Shown: one piece after another, positions 24,667-39,600 of the stretch | How the letters are laid out: every line of letters starts with the position of its first letter | Position numbering within the stretch: the stretch's first letter is position 1 | Origin: Corbicula japonica | Taxonomy: Eukaryota; Mollusca; Bivalvia; Venerida; Cyrenidae | Length of the DNA stretch: 64,000 nucleotides | NCBI GenBank assembly: GCA_038501625.1 | Contig: JAZAYU010000126.1 | Location: forward strand, 1,364,001 to 1,428,000 | Reading direction: 5' to 3' | Program-made: the position numbers and the translations under genes | Notes under the pieces: model-generated | Told to the model about the DNA's origin: nothing | Database searches by the model: none | Seen by the model: only the letters and a program-made list of their open reading frames with translations

Positions 24667-27600
24667 GTAAATGTTTCTCAAAAACATCAAATGCAAGCCT
24701 TTGTTCATGATTGGACTGCTGTCGGGATTTCAAGAATGGTCAAACAAAACAAAAGACATTGTTAAGGTAACGTTTTTTTTTTATTTCTTATCTCATGATT
24801 TCTTGACAGTTTTGAAGCTCACAAAGAAATGCAAAGAAAGATTTTGTCGTGGTTTGGACGTTGTCAGTATTTTAACGATGGGCAGGTTACCGACAATTTT
24901 TTACCATAATTATATATATTTTTTCAACAAAATTGGTCGTATTTATTTACTTTTTTCCGTCTTTATCTTCATTTATTTATCCCATGATTTCTTTTCATTG
25001 CAAACTTCATATACTTCCAAATTAAACAAAATAATTCAAATCTCACTTTCTACATTATTGAAAGATTGATTAACAAAATAATGAGATTATTTTGTTTTCA
25101 TTATATAGTCATATGTTCGAATGATGTTAATTGTTTTTCGTGTTTCGATGGTTTGCATTCACAATTACATTAAAAAATTAAAACTGTATAGTCATAAAAG
25201 TACTAAATATTATCCACATGGATATTACACTTAGTCTAACAACTTAGTTTTTCATTTTACATTTAAATTAAAAAATACAAGATCACTTAAATGAATAAAA
25301 AAATGAAATATGCATATCAGGAATGGCCACATCCAGTATACACAGCCTCCCCACACAGCCAAAAAGTAGAGAGGAAAAGAGAGCATGGTATTACAATAAT
25401 CAGTTTCAAAATGGACTCCACAAACAAATAACGAAAGTGAGAACCAGAGGGGTTACCGCCTTGGAACGGTCAGTGGCAAAACATATTGCCACTGGGGGTT
25501 TAAACCCGGTTCTAGGGTGCACCAACCTCACAGTTGCCCCAACAGGTTCTCGTATCACAAAACAAGTACAAATTGTCTTGGTGAAATACTCCAACCCACC
25601 CATCAGTTCAATATTGTTGCTTGCAAAAGCATACAAACATATAAACATAAGAATTTAATAGCATTGCAAAGCCAATGGGCGGGTACTCAATGATCTTACC
25701 GAGACCAGAGCACCTGGAGTAATATCAGTAAGAACTAGATGACAGGGATAAAAAAACAAATCGAGCTTCTAGGTTATTTTAAGAAAATATTTCCCCATAA
25801 ACCTTCATAAACTCTTAAACCCATGCCAGCGTCGTGCAACCAAAGAGGTAAGCATAATGATCAACTGTAGACGGGTTAATCACCAGGTCTGCAGAGCGCT
25901 GTAAAATATCATGTTGGTAACCTTTCTTTTTAAATTTACAAATGGTTTTTACGAATAACCGGGAGAAATTAACCACGCCTTTTATCTTCTTAAGTTTATA
26001 AATTAAATTTCCATAAAAAAACTGGCTGTGAAATACCTTCTTGCAATAGTGATTTTAAACTGCACCTGTATTTATGAATTAGATCTGGATATCGGCGATA
26101 AAACTTGCAAAAGGTTTTCCTTAATTTGTGATACCGATAACCTTGTTTTAAAAGTTTTTCTGTAATCCAAAGATTACGTTCATTGAAATCATTCACATCG
26201 TTGCAAGCTCTTGGAAAGCGAACAAACTGTGAGATATAAACCCCGTAAGATGTTGCACGAGGAACATCGCCGTCTAAAAACGCAAAATTTACTATATTAA
26301 AATTAAAATCATCTCTTTTATCATAAATTTTAGTAGTGACGTAACCACTTTCAATGGACAGAATTAAATCAAGGAAGTTTGCTTGCTTTTCTGAAGTGTT
26401 TAGAGTGTTTAACTTATTACCAGTTTTGAAATTTTCTGGTCATTTTAACATTTCCCAATTATTCAGTATGTCCATCTTGATACACATCAAAACTCACGGT
26501 AGCATGCACACACATTTATTCGGACGCTTTATATGTTTAATGTAACACTTAAAACATGATAAAAAATAAGCGCCTCTATGCAAACTATATTTTCAATATT
26601 AGTGGGAGCTTTATGTGAGGATCAAAACCTTTGTTGTAGGACAAAATCATGCACTTGGAAAACCTGCACACCAAGAGCCATCAACACTAGGGTCGTATAC
26701 TGAAGACCTTGCTGTTGATGGACGTTCTACATGGCCAAACTGCACTCATACATACGGACCCAACAACTTACCTTCAAATTGGACAGTTGAATTGGGAGTG
26801 TCGTTATATGTTACTGGAATTAAAATATACAACCGAGGCTTAACAGATGGAAAAAGTAATAATTTTAACATATTAATATTAAATCCAGGGATGTACTTGT
26901 TAACTGTAGCTCAAGTTTGTTTACTTCGTTGATTGCTATAACTCTTGTTTACTTAGAACTGTAAGAAGACTACTTTAATGTTGATCACGAGGTATTGGTA
27001 ATTTACCTGAATTGCCTATAAATGGTTGTATATTTTGTAACTTTTTATTACAATAAAGCAATATACAAATCGAAATATCATATTTCATAATAAGTTTGTT
27101 AGTGTTCTCTTATTGTCTTTAGCTTGTTAATGTACAGTTTCAATGATCTTAATAAGACAGTATTACCAGATATGAATAAGGTCCTTATTGATCTTAAATA
27201 CATTTGTTTATTTATAACAAACCGTTTAAGTGCCTTTATATAAAAAGGACATACTAATATTTATAACTAAAATAGGACAAGATAAGAATTCTCAACAAAC
27301 ACAATATATGTACTTCAAGATGAGTGGCTACTTTTAAATGTTTTCTCTTCTGTGGTTGCCAAAATTATTGTTATAGTTTTTTTTTTAACTTTTGAATTAC
27401 AGATTTCAATTATCGGCTGGAAAACTTTAATATTTATGGATTAACACCTTTGACAAAAAATGTAATATACAACGACACCAACAAAAATACTTATACCGGT
27501 GATGTCATTTCACTGGAGATGTCCCAATCAAGAGCCTACACTGCAATTCAAATAGGGATTCCTGCCCGCGACAAGCCTTTAGACACCGAAAATGTATTGA

Positions 27601-30600
27601 CACTATGTGAAGTCGAAGTTTATGGAGGTAATAGGTTTATGAATACACTTAACAAATCCGTCATGCCTTATTTGCAGATTAAGCATATACGTTAACACGT
27701 GTTTTATTTCTTCGCCATGAGAGTGCAACGGTCCTTTTTGGTACGCTGACTTTCAGTTTTATAACAACACTCTTTTAAACGAGTTGAACAATAATCATAC
27801 CTTTTGAAACAATGTACCATAATGTCTGGAATACTGTTTAAGGAGTAAAATTGTGCTGTACGAAAAAAGTGATATTTGCACATCTGGAATATCCACATAC
27901 AATGAACACAGCCCCCGAACCCCGTCGCAGCCAAAATGTAAAGGAAAAGAGAGCATGGTTAATCAAAAGATCAATTTTAAAGTAGGTGAAATGGGAACTT
28001 TGAAAGTCACCGAACACGACAAATATGAAAGTAGTGCAGGCTCGGTTTGATTGAGCCTGTTCATGGGCAGTAATGTAAATGCATATTACTGCCAACGCCG
28101 CCTAGCCCCGAGTCAATATTAACACCAATAAACAGTACACTTTTGATCCGTCTCAAACGATGGTATGCATATGGCGTTGAACATGGAACCTTCAATGCGG
28201 TATTTTCAGATTACTACCATTCCAATTTCAGCGGCGTATGTTTCCCAGTTAGAAGAATGCATTTGCTCTAAACGAAAACAACAATGGGCGAAACTAAACA
28301 AAATAGAATTTTGGCAGGGAATCTGAGAATTTAAATCCTGCATATCACAAACAACGCCTACCTTTAAGGCAAAATCTTAACAGCACGAAGTTTATCCTTG
28401 GGATGATTGAACAATATCCGAATCTATATTGTCTGGGATATTGAAATCACCTATTAATTAACTGGTCGAAATATTTTAACAAACGCAAATTAAAAAGTAC
28501 TTTTGACATAAATATTGTGCTCAAGGACCTTCAAATGACATAACTAATAACAGAAAAAGACATCACAAAAATTAACGAAAAGAAAACCTGAGGGGTTTCC
28601 GACTTGGAACAGTTAGTGGCAAAACAACACTGCAAACCAATTTTGTTACTGGAAGTTTTAAATTATGTTCTATGGGATGCAATAACCTCTGTCTAGCCCC
28701 AAACAAAATATCGAATTAACAAATAAGTATAAGTTGTCTTTGTGAAATAAATTCCACGTGGGTGTTGAATGCAATATAAGAAGCTATTAAAAGCATCTTC
28801 AAGCAAACGGATGGGTACCCAATGACCTTTCCAAGACCATTGCCACACGGATTCAAATCTTAGCAAGAACAAAGAAGCAATATTTACGTTTTGTCATTTT
28901 ACACATTGCAGGTTGCACGCAAGGCTGTGGTAACTAATAAATATGTGTCGTTCTTCCTTTCTATTCGAACCACAGATCTAAAAATCTGCAGTAGAGATCA
29001 AATCATGTTTACCCTTAACTCCGGAAAAAGTATTTACAACTCAAACCTTAGTACATAACTGAAGGAAATTATTATACATTCTGAAAAAATAGATTAAAAT
29101 CATTTTTGGCTGGAAGGCAACTTAAAGCGGATTAGAAATTTGTATTTTATTGAAATCGCAGCACATCTATGTGGTGGAAGATAGAAAATTAGCAGAATAA
29201 CAAGAAACCAAATTTTCCAGATTTGTGAGTGGTTGGTCAACCTGTAAATTATTTAGGTCGGTCGAAATTTATTACAATTCATCGCTTCTGTGGCAAGACA
29301 AGACTGTGATTGAGGTGGAATTAAGAGCTAATATTAATTTTAAGTTAATGCAGAAAATGTTTTTGATTAGTGCAACTGAAATGATTTCAGTGTTAAAAGT
29401 TTTTGGCAACTATTTGGCAAGAATTCATAAATGTGTCTAGAGCTCGAGCCAGTTCTAGGCGGCGTTGACAGTGATATGCATTTCCATAACTGCCCATTAA
29501 CAGGCCTTGCAATACTTTGCCATTTGTCGTGTTCGGCTTTCAAAGTTCTTTTCCATCTATATTAGCTATTATAATATTGGAGCTAGATTTTGATTTTTAA
29601 CTCATGTGACCGAATTATACGCGTTTCTGTGTTGCTCTAGACAGAAAGGAACATTTAAAGGAAATTGCTCGAAATTTTAGATGATATATGTATAACAATC
29701 GTGTTTATCTTTTACTAAAACCTTTTAAACCGTTATCTTTACCGGTATAAACTCGACAAAAGCCTCGTTTGTATCAATTTAGATGACTCGTATACAAGGA
29801 ACACTCACCTTCGTTCTTTCTATATTTACACATTTGGAAAAAGAAACACCCAATTCCTAATTCATTGAAACAGTTTGGTCAGTTGTATTTCTCCATTATT
29901 TAATGAGCAAACAAATATATCCAAGATCATTTACGTTTTTAATATATCGTTAGAGCGATTAAGTACACCAATGGACATTTAATTTATGACAACGATCGAT
30001 ACAATGTTGATGATATGGCGCAATATTTATGTTCGAACGTAATATTTCAGTTCCAGGATGTGATCTGCCATACCTAGACAGTCATGTTCAAATCGTTTCA
30101 CAGCCTAATGGAACTTCTATAATTTTAACATGTGAGTCTGGATATACACCATCCGAAAACATAACACTTACGTGTAACGATAGTTCCATCTGGAGTGGAT
30201 CTCAGCCTAAATGTAGCCCTATTAAATGCAAATCGCCCGGAGAAGTAGACAATGGCTATTATGTGGTGGAAAGCGAAACATGCAAGTCTCACGATACAAA
30301 TAATCTCTATTACCAGTGTAAAATAAAAGCAACGTGCAATGAAGGATATCGTCTAAGAAATCAAAGTGAAAGAACTTGTCACGCAGATGGCCGATGGACT
30401 AACGTGTATCCAAATTGTGAAATTGTGACCTGCGAATTTCCTGGAGAATTTTCAAATGGAAAATATATTTTAGGCACACATGAGTATGTACCTTATGTGT
30501 CTGGACCAATGAACTATTTAACAAAAATTGAAGTGCGATGTGATACCGGATATAAAATAGAGAATTTAAAGGAAAGAATTTGTGAATCGAACGGCACATG

Positions 30601-33600
30601 GAGTGGTAGCGACCCACAATGCAGTATTGTACAATGCAGCAATAAAGACTTGAAAACTATATTTAACGGTCACTATATCCTGAATGGAGAGGGTGAATTT
30701 GACGCCGATTTTGCTACTTACAGTGACACAGTCGGTGTGGTATGTATGAAAGGTTTCAAACAGGACTCGGATAACTTAGGAACATGTGGTGCAAATGGCA
30801 CATGGAGCAATCAACCATCTTCATGCACGGTTGTAACCTGCTTGACACCAATAGAAACCAGTTACGTCAAATATCAAACGTGGTATAACAAATCATACGG
30901 CATATTTACCGATGAACTGCCTTATGGAGCAAACATCAATGTAACATGCAAACAAGGTATTCTCAAGGCAGGATCAAGAATTCGCTTTTGTCAAGAGAAT
31001 GGGTCGTGGGACGGAGAAAATCCTGTTTGTGGTAAATAAATTGCCCGAAATATTGTCTGGTGCACACGATTTGAATATCTAAATACACTGTACTTTGTCA
31101 TAAATGTTCAATTCCCCCTCTTTCATTTGCTATTAAATGCTTAGCAATCTGTTTGTAAAATGGAAATTACTATTTAAACTTAAATTAAATTTCGTTACAA
31201 TGTCATATTGTAGTTAAAATTTACTTCGAATATCTTTCTACTTTGCAGTTCCATTTTGTAAAGCTCCACAAGTGTCTAATGGAATCCTTAAAGATGACAA
31301 CGATACACTTAATGACATATACGAAGAAGGACAAAATCTTTCACTTACATGTGTAGAAGGGTATGAATCTTCACATGGAAATCTCACCTGTCAAAAGGAC
31401 CATTCGTGGAGTTATCTCCCAAGTTGCTTAAGTAAGATGAAGCCATTTAGGTACTTTGTATTTTTTCTAGAAAATTATTTTCATTTACCTTTTTCATAAC
31501 TTTTCATACTAGATGTTTCCTTTTAAGTAAGCCTGGTCTATACAGCTACATTTTGAAACCGTATGAAATAAAGATTCAAGGTTTTATCATAACTTTTTTT
31601 ATTCATGGCTATTCTGTTTAAAATTACCTCAATACATATGACAATATCCTTAGTGCTAAGTTTGTTTGTAACCGCCAAGAATATTTGTTTACGAAAAAAA
31701 TCATTGGTTTAAGCAATGAAACTGTATTTTAGGAGTTGGGAGACCAGGCGGTGAAAAATCCGCTAAAGTAGCTGTCGTAGGTGGCGCAACGGGAGGTTCT
31801 GTCGCATTTATCGCTGTATTACTCCTTGTTATTATAGTGATCTACAAAAAAAGGTTCGGTTTTACACTTTTCTTAAGAAACTGGATTTTTTGGCAATGTA
31901 TAACTTTCTGTTTTAAAACGTATACAGCCAACTATAAATTTACAATATCTAAAATAAATTATATAAGTTAAGCTTTCATCACAAACTTCTACTTGTTCTG
32001 CAGAAAAGGTGACAAAACGGGTCTGTTGAAACGCAGTGCTGAATTCCAGACACAAAAGACTTCAGAATTTTCAGAAATATTGGTTACTGATACAACAGAA
32101 GGTAAATTTTTAAAATTCCAATTTAATAAGCGTGACGTTCAATTTATGCAACTTATACACAGTTTAATAAGTGTTTATTTTCAGTGAAACGAAAATTCGC
32201 CTAAAACGTTACACGTTTGCATCAATTGGTTGCAATAGTCACACTTATTAGCTTGTAGTAAGTTGCTATTGCAAAGCTAAGTTTCTGATGATACATAATT
32301 GGGTATTTCTTATTGCCTTGTACGTAATCGTCAAAAGACGATTATATTCTAGTAGGATGCAAGAAGTTTGTCTTTATCTTTAAATTCATCTATGTAATCT
32401 TTACTAATTTTCCTAATATGTTATCTACATGAATAATATATGCACGAAATAATGCTATGTCACAATGTTATCCAATGATGACTGGGGTAAGGGAATAAAT
32501 TAGATAGACAATACAGCCCACAAAGAAGTGATAACTTTGAACAGCCGGTTGTAACATGGGTGCTTGTAAGGTTTTATGAATTTAAGACTACTTTATATCG
32601 ATGTTCGTAAGAGATTACTTTGATGCAGTCTTTCAACTACTCGAAAACCAGCATATTAATAGGACTACTTGTCATAATATAAAATGTTTAATATTTCACA
32701 GCGTTATAGTTAATGATGACCGATTAGACAATTCGCCTCCCATAATTACTGTGGTGTGGCAGAGGAAATATGGAATGACCAAATAGAATACAAGGGACTA
32801 TGGAGCCACTAAACACAACATTACGCTGTCCATTTAAGCAACTTAGTTGATTATATTCGTTTGACAATGAACTTATGAAACATGTATTAAGTAATTTCTT
32901 TTAGGAAAGGATCATTGTTCGAAAATTCCAAGAAATACACAGTCCAAAGACACAGCGGTGGAGTCAAACAGTGTTGAATACGCTAACACCAAAGAGACCG
33001 AAACAAATGAAGCTTACTATAACGTCAACTCATCAAAGAGAATGCCAGAAGGAGCAATACGGGTGGAGAACTTGTCTGACATTGTACTGAGTGGTGATAA
33101 TGCTTTGAAGAAACTAACAGAGCAGTTTAAGGTGAGATTTACAAACAATTTTTTGCATCTAAATATTGCATGGAACACTTACAGTCTAACAAATAAACAG
33201 GTAAACAAAATCTCGAAACAGACATACGACTCAATTGAGGTAGTTGTATGTACACTTGTAAATTTAGTTTTCCGACTTCAATGATTGTTGTTTCAATAAT
33301 TTCCCGCCTCACCAGCTCGATGAGGCGTTAAGTTTTATCTTGCCAGCAGTAGAAGATAGTTCCGGTCCAGACAGACGTTTTATTCACTTGAACATTTTGA
33401 AATTATTTACAACAAACAAAAATTGCGTTTGTTTCGTCTGTGTTCCACATCTTTACTCATCAACCTTGAACTATATTGCAGACGTTTCCAGATGGTATGA
33501 CAGAAAAACATTCAGAGGCAATAAAGACACAGAACAGAGGCAGAAATAGATACAGAAACTTGTATGCCTGTAAGTTAACATTAACTTGATAAATTTATGA

Positions 33601-36600
33601 GTAAAAATTATATGCGGCACCATAGATTTTATGATTATGAAAGAAAGAAAACGAATATTTATTTATTTATTTTTACAATACAACAACAAGTTATTTTCCT
33701 ATGGACATGTATGCATATGCAAAGATGTTGTTTTTTTTATATTTTTCATACGATTAAGAATGTGTTTCTGTTTAAGATGACGAAACAAGGGTTGTTTTGG
33801 AAAAAGAAAAGTCGGAGGAGTCCGACTATATCAACGCTTGCTACATTGATGTACGTATCTTATATTATTATATTAATTTTTTGGAATATATGGACGCTAT
33901 GTAAGTTTACAACGACCGCCATTTAAACTCTAGATGTTCTGGAATAAGTACAGTCCGCACTCGTTGTGTCAAACTCGCTTAAGTCGAAACATCGGTTAAT
34001 TTCACGGTCCCGTCCAAATTTGTTCTTTTTACATATAATATTACGCCGTTTAAGTCGAATTCGACTTAAACAATGTTTTGATAAGTCGAACTAAATTTTA
34101 AACCCGCCGGCTCAATTATCCTATGTAAAGACATCGGATAAGCCGAAGTGTGAAAATCGACGCGGTCGAACATTGCGCGCGGTATCATCAAAGTGAGATC
34201 TTGTCAGGTGGGCAAACTGTCATGATTATTTGATAATCAATAATGATCGTGTGTTTTGTAAAATGTTCACTCAATTAATGCATTTAGATTTTTTTATGGC
34301 AATTAAAGACAAACAGCGATTAATTACGATAATGATGTGACCATCGTGCCCTTAAAATATGCTAGCATCCCTTTACGAAAACACATGCAAAAATGACTGA
34401 TCTAAATGTAGTCAATACTCCTCAACAAAAAAGAGGCACAAAAAGAACGCTCAAAGTGAAATATTATGAAACAAGGTATGCGGCAATCATGGAGGTCGAG
34501 CGCGGTACAAAGTCACAGAAAGCGATAGCCGCTCAATTTAACATTCCGCCATCAACACTGTCAACATGGCTCAAGGACAGAGATACAATCAAAATGAAGT
34601 TTCTCGCTGGTGAAATGGGTCCAGAACGAAAACGAGACCGGAAAGCCAAATATCCAGAAGTAGAAGAGGCTTTACTGAAGTGGTTTACCAACACTAGATC
34701 ACAGAACATAACGATATCCGGCGAGATCATGCGCGAGAAAGCACGATATTTCGCTCGTGAACTTGGAATTCCTGAGTCTGACTTTGACTGTTCTGACGGA
34801 TGGTTAGAACGATTTAAACACAGATATGGGATAGTGTCTAAACGAGTATGTGGTGAATCCAACAGTGTTGATTAATCTAGTGACGACATTGACCAATGGA
34901 AATCAAGACTGACAACCATACTAAATGAGTACTCCCCAGACGATATATACAACGCGGATGAAACGGGTATATTCTACCGCCTTCTGCCAGACAAAACACT
35001 AGAATTCAAAACCAAAGACTGTCACGGTGAGAAACAGAGCAAAGAACGCATCACTGCTATGGTCTGTGCCAATATGTCGGGGACTGATAAACTTCCATTA
35101 CTGGTGATAGGAAAATCCGCTAATCCAAGGTGTTTTAAGCATGTAAGCTCTCTTCCGACAGAATACGAGGCGAATAAAAAAGCGTGGATGACGTCAGAAA
35201 TCTTCATGAAATGGGTGAGAAAACTAGAGAACACAATGAGTCAGAAAAAACGATCAATAGCGTTGATAGTCGACAACTGCCCGGCACACCCTAATATATA
35301 TGGACTTAAATCTGTAAAGCTTGTGTTTCTACCTCCCAACACGACAAGTGTAACGCAACCTATGTATCAATGCATTATCCATAATCTGAAAGTGAACTAT
35401 CGAAAACAGATCATTTCACGAAAGATCGCATCCATCGACAACATCAAGGAATACTCAGTGACCGTCCTCGACGCACTACGCATGCTTCGATAGGCCTGGA
35501 CGTGCGTGACACCTGACACAATAAAGAACTGCTACAGACATGCTGGATTCAAAGTTAGTGAGTCAGATAAGAAGTCGGAGTCATCAAACGTAGAAATCGA
35601 CGACGACATTCCACTAGCGTTGTTGTCGCGAATTATAAACAATTGAACAGTATGTCGGGGTTGATGAAAATGTCCCAACATGTGACGACATAAGTGACGA
35701 ATTGATCGTTCAGGACATTCGAAATAAAAAAGACAACTGTGACACACAGAGTGGCGATGAAGACGATGACTATGTTACACCAACACCCAAACGGACAATA
35801 AATGATGCCGTAATAGCGTGTGAAACTGTGACGCAATTTCTTGAAAGCTGTCCGAAATCTGATGAAATAAGGCACTTATGACAAAGGTCAACAAGTTTAT
35901 TCTGAAACAGCATCTATAAGATCATTATAAAAAGCAAGTTTCACTGACTGAGCTTATGACTCTCGGTAATGACAGAATACCATTATAGATATACATGTAG
36001 ACTGTAAAATATCGTTATGATTACAAATGTGCTTATTAATCGCATCAAGTAGCGATTACATGTTCTTTGTCTATTATGTAATTCCATAGTTTTTTCCTAC
36101 TGTTAAAAGTTTTAGATGTATTCCGTGGCACTGTTAATGTAAATGTGTAACATTGATTATTTAACTTTATGATGACAGATGATACTTAGCCTATATACAT
36201 GTAATAAATAAAATCAATTTTATAATTTCTTTCATTGTTTTGTTTTGATATATACAAATAATGTTTGGTTTAAATGTTATTAGAATAATGCATTGAGATG
36301 TTAATGTATTTGATATTGGACATACACACGCATATTCATGATAGATAAGAAGCATAATAGGTATACTATACGTTCATTGGCGTCAATTCGGATGTGTCGA
36401 ATTTCGGATAACTCGAATTAAAATCGACGGTCCCGGCGAGTTCGACACGAGTGTGGACTGTACCTGAAACGAATATTCAAGATTGTTTGGCCAAACACCT
36501 CCTCCAATGAGGAAATAATCAGGGGGACAGGAGTAGACTCCATCTATGAGCCAGTCAAATAAGGCCGATGGAGATGACTTGGGCATGTTTGTCAAAACAG

Positions 36601-39600
36601 CTCCCAGGACAGCAGCAGACGGCGCAAGGTGGAGATCTCTTGCTATCGCCTCAAGCTACGGATGGCGAAGAAATGATTGAAATCAATAAATTTACATAAA
36701 CGAAATAGCGAGATCATCTCATTGCAGTTTTCCTTAGCAGTTCTGGAAATGCATTGCTATTATACCCGAAAATAATAACATGTGCATGTAATTGTTACAC
36801 TTTACATATTAAGAGCGTACATTATTGGCCATAATTATTGGACACTATTACTTGCAAACACACAGGAGAGTTTATTGTGATGGCTGTAATGATATTCGAG
36901 TAAATGCGTTTTGATAGTATGTCTATTTTGCTAGCAAAATGTGTAATATATGATTTCAGGGTTTTCAAGTGTCGCGAGAGTACATTGCATCACAAGGTAA
37001 AATTCGTTTAAATTATAAAACAAATAAATTGACAGAAATAAAATTAACACAGTTAATTACAGCTTAGTTGTATTTGTTTTGAAAAACTACTTTGAGTCGA
37101 ATCCTTAATTAAACACTGTAATTTTTTTGTTAAAATATGCAGGGCCGACGAAAGATATGGTACCTGACTTCTGGAAGATGGTTTGGCAAACGGACAGCAG
37201 TAAAATAGTTATGTTGACAAAGATATTTGAAGAAGATAAGGTTAATGGTTTTTTTCTTTTAATCATTAGTTCTCAAAACGTAAATATTATAGAAAAAGTC
37301 CACATATTGTTATCACCTACGCACACCATCGTTTGGGATGTTCAAGATTGTACTTTTTTGTGTAAATATTGAGTTGCACTCAACCCGGGGCTAGAGGCTA
37401 TACGGATATGCATTTCCATTCCTGCCCATGAACAGGCTCAATCAAACCGAGCCTGCAATATTTTCATATTTGTCGTGTTCGATGGCTTTCAAAATTCCCT
37501 TTTCATTACTTTCGTACATTTGTTCAACATTATTTGGTCAATTAGGACTTGAATGCTTTCTTTAATAATGTATATTACAAAAACGGCATCTACGGTATGC
37601 GTTTGTCTACAAAATTGATCTCTTATTCTATTGTTTTCTAAAGATCAAGTGCGTACAATATTGGCCAGATTCGGACAGCATGGAATACGGCAAAATTACC
37701 GTGACTTTCGAGGAATGCGAAATATACACGGATTTCATTATGAGAAGATTAAAGCTAAAACAGGTTATTTTTATTATTTATATAAGACATGCTTAATGTA
37801 GTCGTGGTATTTTGTAGCTGTAAAACAAGGATTTATGCCAGCCTTTAGTCTAAACATACATGCATTTCTGTCTAAAGCAACTAACGTATGAAAATACTAT
37901 TTAGTTTATAAACATCATAATTTACATGTACCACATTGTTGGCAATATTACATGTACACAAAACAAATTATTACGTTATAATATATAATGTGTGGAACAC
38001 GTGAAGTTATTAACATACACGTGACTAACATCAGTCGGGTTTCAGATAGAAAAAAGCAAAATCCCGATCTTGTTTTCAACAAAATGTAAAATATGCGTGT
38101 CAGCAATCCCCACAAAAACAGCCTCCGCTTGCAGCTCAACAATAGAGAGGAAAGGATAACACATTGTTTTGCACGCTGCATTGCACAAAACCGCGTGCGG
38201 TGTAGCTAGTAGACCGAGATTGAGTATGAGGTCGACCGAGATTGTTATAACAATAATCAAATTACATTTTGATAAATAACCGATTAGCCGATATGAGACA
38301 TATAGACAGACTTAGGTACATTAAGTGAAATCAAAATAACTGGCAAAGCAATCCATTTTTGTATGATTATTTTTTTGTACTGTATTTATAATTCGTCACC
38401 TAAGAATGAAAAGGTTCTATCTGACATGTTGGTCACAATTGAGATTTTCACATTTTTAGGACTGATTAATACATAGGCAGCTTCTGTAAAAGTATCTAAG
38501 CTAGATTAATTTTTATAACTGATGTATTGATAAGAAATCAAAGGTTGTATCTGCATTTTCCAAAAAAAGTTTTGGTAAAAGGGTATATCTGGCAAATAGG
38601 TCCTTCATACTGTAAACTTCATTTGACGGTGTTCAGTAAAATGTGAAATAAAAGGTTCTATTTGCCTAATAGAACCTTTTCTCCCTAAACAAACTGATCA
38701 CACGAGACACATACACCTATGTTAACAATTAAATGTGTTTGAATAATTACAGTAATATTTCTTAGGCATAGTTTTGCTAACACTAAATGGAATAGTTACA
38801 TCATTATCATTTGCAAAGGAACATTGACACGAATTAAGTAAACCATACATTTTATTAACTATTCACTGTTAATTCTTACACAGAAAACTATTAGGATAAT
38901 TTGAATGAATGAACCATATATTTATATATCAATGAAGAAAACTATTTTGAGCTTAGTGACCACTGGAATGCCAGAGTTTAAGATTGTGTGCCGATTGCTG
39001 ATGTTAACAAAAATATAGACTGCCTCTTAGGATTATACTCGAGTTCTCTTTCAACAACTAAAAATTATATTCATTCATCTGTCTGGCTCAATAAAACTGG
39101 TTTGAAAAAACATTTAAGAGCAAAATGATGTAATGTATGTTGCAAAAACCTCATAGTACACAATTTAGCCCTTTCCTACATAGACATTGGGCAAACAGTG
39201 TGGATCTAGATCAACCGGCACATCTTTGCTTTCTGATCAGGATCTACACTGTTCACCTTTTGATTCGTAACTTAAAGGTTATTTCAAATCAAAACGTAAC
39301 CAGTCCAAATCCTGGTCAGAAAGCCTTGATGTGCCGCCTGATCTTGATCAACACTTGTCGCACAGGCGTAAAAATGGGTAAATATGGAGGAAAGAGAGAC
39401 AATGAAGTTATTTGTCATTTGTGGACACATATGAGGAAAGCGGCATATGAAATAGCAATATTTAGATCACGCAGTCTTTTGGTTTGGAAAACGCTCTTAA
39501 AGTAACTCACTACCAAGTAACAATTGAACAGGCTAAGAAGGTTATGCCCATTCATTTATGTCTCTTCAGATTGGAGCACTATAATAAGTATGACAAGAAA

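Noticed and set aside
24671..25069. 132-codon hydrophobic frame
   Set aside because: It is AT-rich Phe/Leu read-through starting in a decayed copy of the leader exon; phase does not fit the next exon.
33340..33549. Open frame just before gene B exon 9, with an AG at 33313
   Set aside because: Its translation has no PTP similarity, and the exon starting at 33482 fits phase and family motif better.
39137..39505. 122-codon frame in intron 13
   Set aside because: Part of it lies in a dispersed hairpin repeat (AACAGTGTGGATC/GATCTACACTGTT) also found near 55340; no protein family recognised.
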